DNA of 10,305 nucleotides. Source: Psychrobacter sp. (lineage in GTDB: Bacteria > Pseudomonadota > Gammaproteobacteria > Pseudomonadales > Moraxellaceae). Of this stretch, positions 7,538 to 10,305 are shown in pieces. The notes under the pieces were generated by a model that worked only from the letters and a program-made list of their open reading frames with translations, searched no databases and was not told where the DNA came from. The translations under genes and the position numbers were made by a program. Each line of letters opens with the position of its first letter. Position 1 is the first letter of the stretch. The DNA lies in the NCBI GenBank assembly GCA_029264635.1, contig JARIAA010000210.1, positions 1 to 10,305 on the forward strand. The letters run 5' to 3'.

Positions 7538-8761
7538 TTAAGCGGCGCTGGTCAGTGAACGCTCCAAGATACGACGTGATACTGCAAGATCATTGTTGCC
7601 GTGCTCGCCAAGTTTGACCATGCTGTGTGCTTCGAGCTGTTTAATGACTGGATCGATGGCTGACTCATCTAACTTATCATCTGCCAAGCTAACTGGCAAA
7701 CCAAGACTACGGAAGAAGTTCTCGGTATATACGATAGCAGTCTCGATGATGCTGTCATCGTCTTGTTTGGTATCATCATTGCTATCAATAGCCCAAACGT
7801 TACGGGCATATTGAAGTAACTTGTCCTTTTTGCTTTCTTTGAGCTCACGCATTACGGCTGGCAATAAGATAGTCAAGGTGCGAGCATGGTCGATGCTATG
7901 CAACGACGTTAATTCGTGACCAACCATGTGTGTCGTCCAATCTTGTGGTACACCAGTGCCAATCAGACCGTTCAGCGCCATAGTAGCTGTCCACATGATG
8001 TTCTTACGCGTTTCTAAGTTTTCTGGATCTGCTTTAACCGCTGCACCTTCCTCAATCAAAATTTTAAGTAAGCTCTCAGCGAAAGCATCTTGTACTTTTG
8101 CATTAACTGGATAAGTCAGATACTGCTCCATCACATGGACAAAGGCATCGGCAACACCGTTCATGACTTGACGTTCAGGTAGGGTTAACGTTTTAGTTGG
8201 ATCGAGAATGGAGAACTTAGGGAAGACTAATGGACTACGGAAAGGGAGTTTTGCTTGACGCTCACTATGGTTGACCACACCGCCATTGTTCATCTCAGAA
8301 CCCGTCGCTGGAATGGTTAATACAGCACCCAGATCGATAGCAGTATCGATGTTTGCACAACCATCGAGCAGTGCATCCCATGCTTTTTCACGTGAGACAG
8401 TGCTGTCATCTTCGGTAAGTGAAGATACGAGCGCAATGAACTTAGTACCATCAACATCAATAACTGAACCGCCACCAACTGCTAGTAGAAAATCAATATT
8501 ATGCTCATTGACCATATCAGCGGCTTTAAGCAGAGTAGTGAACTCTGGATTTGGCTCAATGCCACCGAATTCAAAGACTTCGCGGCCAGCGTTCACTGTT
8601 AGAGCTTTTCTGACTTCGTCTAACGTACCGGTACGTTCAGCTGAACCACCACCGTAGGTAATAAGTACTTTTGCATCGTTAGGTACTAGATCTGCTAATT
8701 GTTCAATTTGTCCTTCGCCAAAGACGATACGTACGGGATTATAATATTGAAAGTTATTCAT
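7538..8761 (-). CDS. yqhD: YqhD-type NADPH-dependent aldehyde reductase (group III metal-dependent alcohol dehydrogenase)
   Basis: This is the DHQS-like/group III (iron-dependent-type) alcohol dehydrogenase fold, 407 residues. It matches my recollection of E. coli YqhD along its length: MNNF start, VLITYGGGS (32-40), FEFGGIEPNP (63-72), LLAVGGGSV (92-100), TIPATGSE (149-156), GVADAFVHVMEQY (202-214), GVPQDWTTHMVGHEL (270-284) and DHARTL (291-296). The YqhD metal ligands Asp194, His198, His267 and His281 correspond to Asp205, His209, His278 and His292 here. YqhD reduces short-chain and toxic aldehydes, such as lipid-peroxidation products, with NADPH. Compared with E. coli there are two extra residues (VD) in the loop after GGGSVID, matching a 6-bp tandem duplication. 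ATG 8761 has AGGA at 5 bases. A promoter overlapped by a palindromic operator lies upstream, so it is probably repressed by the adjacent TetR protein. Confidence 0.95.
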   Translation of the reverse strand: MNNFQYYNPVRIVFGEGQIEQLADLVPNDAKVLITYGGGSAERTGTLDEVRKALTVNAGREVFEFGGIEPNPEFTTLLKAADMVNEHNIDFLLAVGGGSVIDVDGTKFIALVSSLTEDDSTVSREKAWDALLDGCANIDTAIDLGAVLTIPATGSEMNNGGVVNHSERQAKLPFRSPLVFPKFSILDPTKTLTLPERQVMNGVADAFVHVMEQYLTYPVNAKVQDAFAESLLKILIEEGAAVKADPENLETRKNIMWTATMALNGLIGTGVPQDWTTHMVGHELTSLHSIDHARTLTILLPAVMRELKESKKDKLLQYARNVWAIDSNDDTKQDDDSIIETAIVYTENFFRSLGLPVSLADDKLDESAIDPVIKQLEAHSMVKLGEHGNNDLAVSRRILERSLTSAA

Positions 8762-8844
8762 AAGGTTCCTAAAAAACAGTCAGGTTTTTAAATGTCAGTA
8801 GCCAAGTCATGCCCATGCTTAGCATCTGATGGCATTGTACATCA

Positions 8845-8862
8845 ATTAGACCAGTCGTCTAG
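8845..8862. promoter_or_regulatory. Operator copy 1 (predicted NemR-like regulator site) at the yqhD-like promoter
   Basis: ATTAGACCAGTCGTCTAG, with inverted half-sites TAGAC/GTCTA around a 5-base centre, is identical over 18 bases to the copy at 9820-9837. It overlaps the predicted spacer and -10 of the reductase promoter, a typical repressor position. Binding by the neighbouring TetR protein is inferred from position, symmetry and duplication. Confidence 0.8.
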
Positions 8863-8874
8863 TGATTTTTACAA
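8845..8874 (-). promoter_or_regulatory. Predicted promoter of the yqhD-like gene
   Basis: Minus strand: -35 TTGTAA (8869-8874, 4/6), 18-base spacer, -10 TCTAAT (8845-8850, 5/6). An alternative pair uses TAGACG inside the operator as -35, a 16-base spacer and TACAAT as -10. In both cases the operator overlaps the polymerase site. It lies about 85 bases upstream of the ATG, downstream of the regulator gene. Confidence 0.55.
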
Positions 8875-8955
8875 AACTCTTGCATACCTATCATTTTTGC
8901 AAAACTTAGTGGTAAAAGCCTTAATATAAGAAAATAGCTCAGCATAGCGCTACTA

Positions 8956-9603
8956 TCAGCGGCCCATCTCAGTCGTTGTCATCTGCCATACTTCTGCAAG
9001 CGGCGTATTGGTTTGACTGATTTTGGCGATTAGGCTGGCACCAAGCCAAGCAAAGTACCAACGCTTTGCCATGCTTTCTGCAGCGATATTATCGAGCTGC
9101 GGTACGGAATTATCGGCCCAGCCAGCTTTGATTTGTTCGGCAAGCCAACTGATGGTTTGCTGGTAACCGGCGTAAAGTACTTTACGCATAGGCTCTGATA
9201 TATCAGCAACCTCGGCACTAAGCTTGACGACTAAGCATTTTTCGTGATCACAGCCATTTTGCTGCGTGTCATACCAGTTTTGAAAATAATTATAGAGCTT
9301 TTGCTGAGCACTGATATCTTGTGTGCCAATAGCCTCAAGGCGGTTCTTATACATGGCAAAATAATGATTGATAATAGCTTCACCAAACGCTTCTTTTGAG
9401 GCGAAGTAATGGTAGAAAGAACCTTTGGGTACACCCGCTGTGTCTAGTATTTGTTTGATACCGACAGCTGTAAAGCCCTTTTGCGCAATCAGCTGGTAGC
9501 CTATCGCTAGCAGGTGGGCCCTAGTATCTGAAGGGGTAATATTTAAGGGATCGATATTTAGAGGTTTAGTATTTAAGGGTGTTGCATTTTTAGTGATAGA
9601 CAT
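8956..9603 (-). CDS. TetR-family transcriptional regulator, NemR-like electrophile/oxidant sensor
   Basis: A 215-residue repressor. The N-terminal helix-turn-helix covers about 27-73 (TRAHLLAIGYQLIAQKGF; then ILDTAGVPKGSFYHYFASKEAF). The ligand domain closely resembles E. coli NemR: KCLVVKLSAEVADISEPMR (122-140) and WLGASLIAKISQ (186-197). NemR residues Cys106 and Lys175, known to form the oxidant/electrophile switch that releases DNA, align with Cys123 and Lys194. Cys118 is an extra nearby cysteine. It probably represses its own promoter and the reductase gene through the two identical operators. The N-terminus is about 18 residues longer than NemR and holds a PLN pentad repeat. AGGAG lies 12 bases before ATG 9603, which is long, but no other in-frame start was seen. 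It could also be an AcuR-type branch, hence no gene symbol. Confidence 0.9.
   Translation of the reverse strand: MSITKNATPLNTKPLNIDPLNITPSDTRAHLLAIGYQLIAQKGFTAVGIKQILDTAGVPKGSFYHYFASKEAFGEAIINHYFAMYKNRLEAIGTQDISAQQKLYNYFQNWYDTQQNGCDHEKCLVVKLSAEVADISEPMRKVLYAGYQQTISWLAEQIKAGWADNSVPQLDNIAAESMAKRWYFAWLGASLIAKISQTNTPLAEVWQMTTTEMGR
9541..9585. repeat. Imperfect 15-bp tandem repeat (3 units) inside the regulator gene
   Basis: Three 15-base units beginning ATTTAAGGG, ATTTAGAGG and ATTTAAGGG lie head to tail. In the minus-strand gene they encode successive PLN pentads (PLNTK, PLNID, PLNIT) at residues 9-23. In-frame, length-variable tandem repeats of this kind can expand or contract without breaking the gene. 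Confidence 0.7.
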
Positions 9604-9811
9604 GAGCGCTATATTCTCCTGAGAACAATACGTTTTAAAACACTATATTTTGGTTTTTATAATTATATGAGAAAAGAGGTTTTAAACTAAAATATGAGTG
9701 GCGATGTTTAAAAACACTGCTTAACATCGTACGCTATAAATGAAGGTTTGTACGTGTTGTGTTTCATCAACAATATTTCGTATTAAAGTAGTCTTGTTTT
9801 ATCTATCTTCT

Positions 9812-9840
9812 ATGTTAACATTAGACCAGTCGTCTAGCAA
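9812..9840 (-). promoter_or_regulatory. Predicted promoter of the NemR-like regulator gene
   Basis: Minus strand: -35 TTGCTA (9835-9840, 4/6), 17-base spacer, -10 TAACAT (9812-9817, 4/6). The operator core fills the spacer, as expected for an autorepressed gene. It would give an untranslated leader of about 200 bases before ATG 9603. Confidence 0.45.
9820..9837. promoter_or_regulatory. Operator copy 2 (predicted NemR-like regulator site) in the divergent region
   Basis: The same 18 bases as at 8845-8862, in the same orientation. It is 217 bases upstream of the regulator ATG and 222 bases upstream of the divergent aldehyde dehydrogenase ATG, so it could serve autorepression and possibly control of the dehydrogenase. 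Confidence 0.8.
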
Positions 9841-10058
9841 GTCTAGCTTCTAATTCGTAAGATTTATAGATCAAGAAAAATTGAGCATTAGAGTTTTTAT
9901 AGCTTAAGAGTGCAGATAAATACATAAGCACATAGCACATAGATAGTTTCCATTGATAAGTTCTTATTGATAGTAGATTGTCTTTCTCTCGATTTTCGTA
10001 GAGCCATTTTATAAAAATAATTTTAAACCATAATCATAATTAGGTAAGGATAGTCATT

Positions 10059-10305
10059 ATGACAACGAATAATACCGCTAGCAGTAATAACGCTTACACC
10101 GATTTTCATTTGCAATATATCGCAGGCAAGTGGCAGAGCGGACAAGATGATAGTACGAATACGAATACCAATCCATATAATGGTGAGACGCTCGTAGAGA
10201 TTCAGCAAGCAACTAATAAACAGCTTGATGAAGCTTATCAAGCAGCCAATGCGGCACAAAAAGAATGGGCGCAAAAAACACCTGCTGAGCGCGCTGCTGT
10301 CATGT
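10059..10305 (+). CDS. NAD(P)-dependent aldehyde dehydrogenase, N-terminal part (runs off window)
   Basis: An open frame of 82 codons runs from ATG 10059 to the window end. It has AAGGA at 10046-10050, 8 bases upstream. After a polar Asn/Ser/Thr-rich start (MTTNNTASSNNAY) comes a standard aldehyde dehydrogenase N-terminus: YIAGKWQSG (20-28), TNPYNGETLVEIQQAT (37-52), then LDEAYQAANAAQKEWAQ (56-72) and the TPAERAAV segment. These correspond to the first strands and helix of the NAD-binding domain. The catalytic Cys and Glu lie beyond the window. The wording resembles the vanillin/benzaldehyde dehydrogenase-like branch, but the subfamily cannot be settled from 82 residues. It would oxidise aldehydes to acids, complementing the aldehyde reductase. 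It is divergent from the regulator, with an operator copy in the shared region. Confidence 0.85.
   Translation, partial: MTTNNTASSNNAYTDFHLQYIAGKWQSGQDDSTNTNTNPYNGETLVEIQQATNKQLDEAYQAANAAQKEWAQKTPAERAAVM

Larger units (their letters stand above)
9604..10058. other. 455-base divergent intergenic region between the regulator and aldehyde dehydrogenase genes
   Basis: No ORF with plausible coding character was found. From left to right it holds the regulator RBS (AGGAG, 9616-9620), a GTTTTAAAAC palindrome (9632-9641), an AT-rich imperfect inverted repeat (9645-9656 with 9684-9695, 12 bp with one G-T pair), the regulator promoter with operator copy 2 (9812-9840), an ATGTTAACAT palindrome (9812-9821), an extra GTCTAG half-site 9 bases past the operator (9841-9846), CACATAG twice (9929-9942), and AAGGA (10046-10050) for the aldehyde dehydrogenase. 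No convincing + strand promoter was found; a TCTAAT at 9849-9854 lacks a good -35. Confidence 0.7.

Noticed and set aside
8271..8657. 128-codon + strand open frame inside the aldehyde reductase gene
   Set aside because: It is antisense to a fully conserved YqhD-type coding region, with Ser/Pro-rich, low-information translation and no supporting signals.
7412..8806. AGTAGCCAAG shared by the terminator at 7411-7440 and the reductase leader near 8797-8806
   Set aside because: Ten bases without symmetry or consistent context; probably coincidental.
10023..10274. 83-codon minus-strand open frame at the right edge
   Set aside because: It lies opposite the clearly recognisable aldehyde dehydrogenase N-terminus and has no RBS or family resemblance; it is a shadow frame.
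1..10305. Insertion sequences, prophage, CRISPR, tRNA/rRNA or riboswitch
   Set aside because: I saw no transposase, integrase, regularly spaced repeats, cloverleaf genes or known riboswitch cores.

Overview
The window looks like a chromosomal stretch from a gammaproteobacterium of moderate-to-low GC, most likely Moraxellaceae and probably Psychrobacter. That placement is inferred from protein flavour and AT-rich intergenic DNA, not from a marker gene. There is no sign of a mobile element, phage, CRISPR array or RNA gene. The coding regions are mostly full-length members of known families.

Layout. The left edge holds the 3' end of glmM (phosphoglucosamine mutase) and a complete pdxH (pyridoxamine 5'-phosphate oxidase), both on the + strand. 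A perfect 21-bp hairpin then forms a bidirectional terminator facing a long run of minus-strand genes. Read in their own direction of transcription (right to left), these are: a TetR regulator of the NemR type, a YqhD-type NADPH aldehyde reductase, a CurA-type MDR oxidoreductase, a DJ-1/Hsp31-type protein, a glutathione S-transferase-like protein, a DHA2-type MFS exporter and an EmrA/HlyD-type membrane fusion protein. At the right edge an aldehyde dehydrogenase gene starts on the + strand, divergent from the regulator, and runs out of the window.

The main point of interest is what appears to be a reactive-electrophile (aldehyde, quinone, enal) defence locus. Its regulator keeps the Cys and Lys that form the redox switch of E. 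coli NemR (Cys106/Lys175; here Cys123/Lys194). An identical 18-bp partial palindrome, ATTAGACCAGTCGTCTAG, occurs twice: inside the predicted promoter of the aldehyde reductase gene, and inside the predicted promoter of the regulator in the divergent region shared with the aldehyde dehydrogenase. This suggests autoregulation plus control of aldehyde reduction, and possibly of aldehyde oxidation. The CurA-like, DJ-1-like and GST-like genes fit the same chemistry. However, a predicted terminator lies after the reductase gene, so their control by the same operator is not certain. A second predicted terminator after the GST gene separates the efflux pair as its own unit.

Several smaller points are recorded: a 6-bp tandem duplication in the nucleotide-binding loop of the reductase, a PLN pentapeptide repeat at the N-terminus of the regulator, a 13-bp inverted repeat between the CurA-like and DJ-1-like genes, and a Tyr codon at the window edge where GlmM should have a metal-binding Asp.
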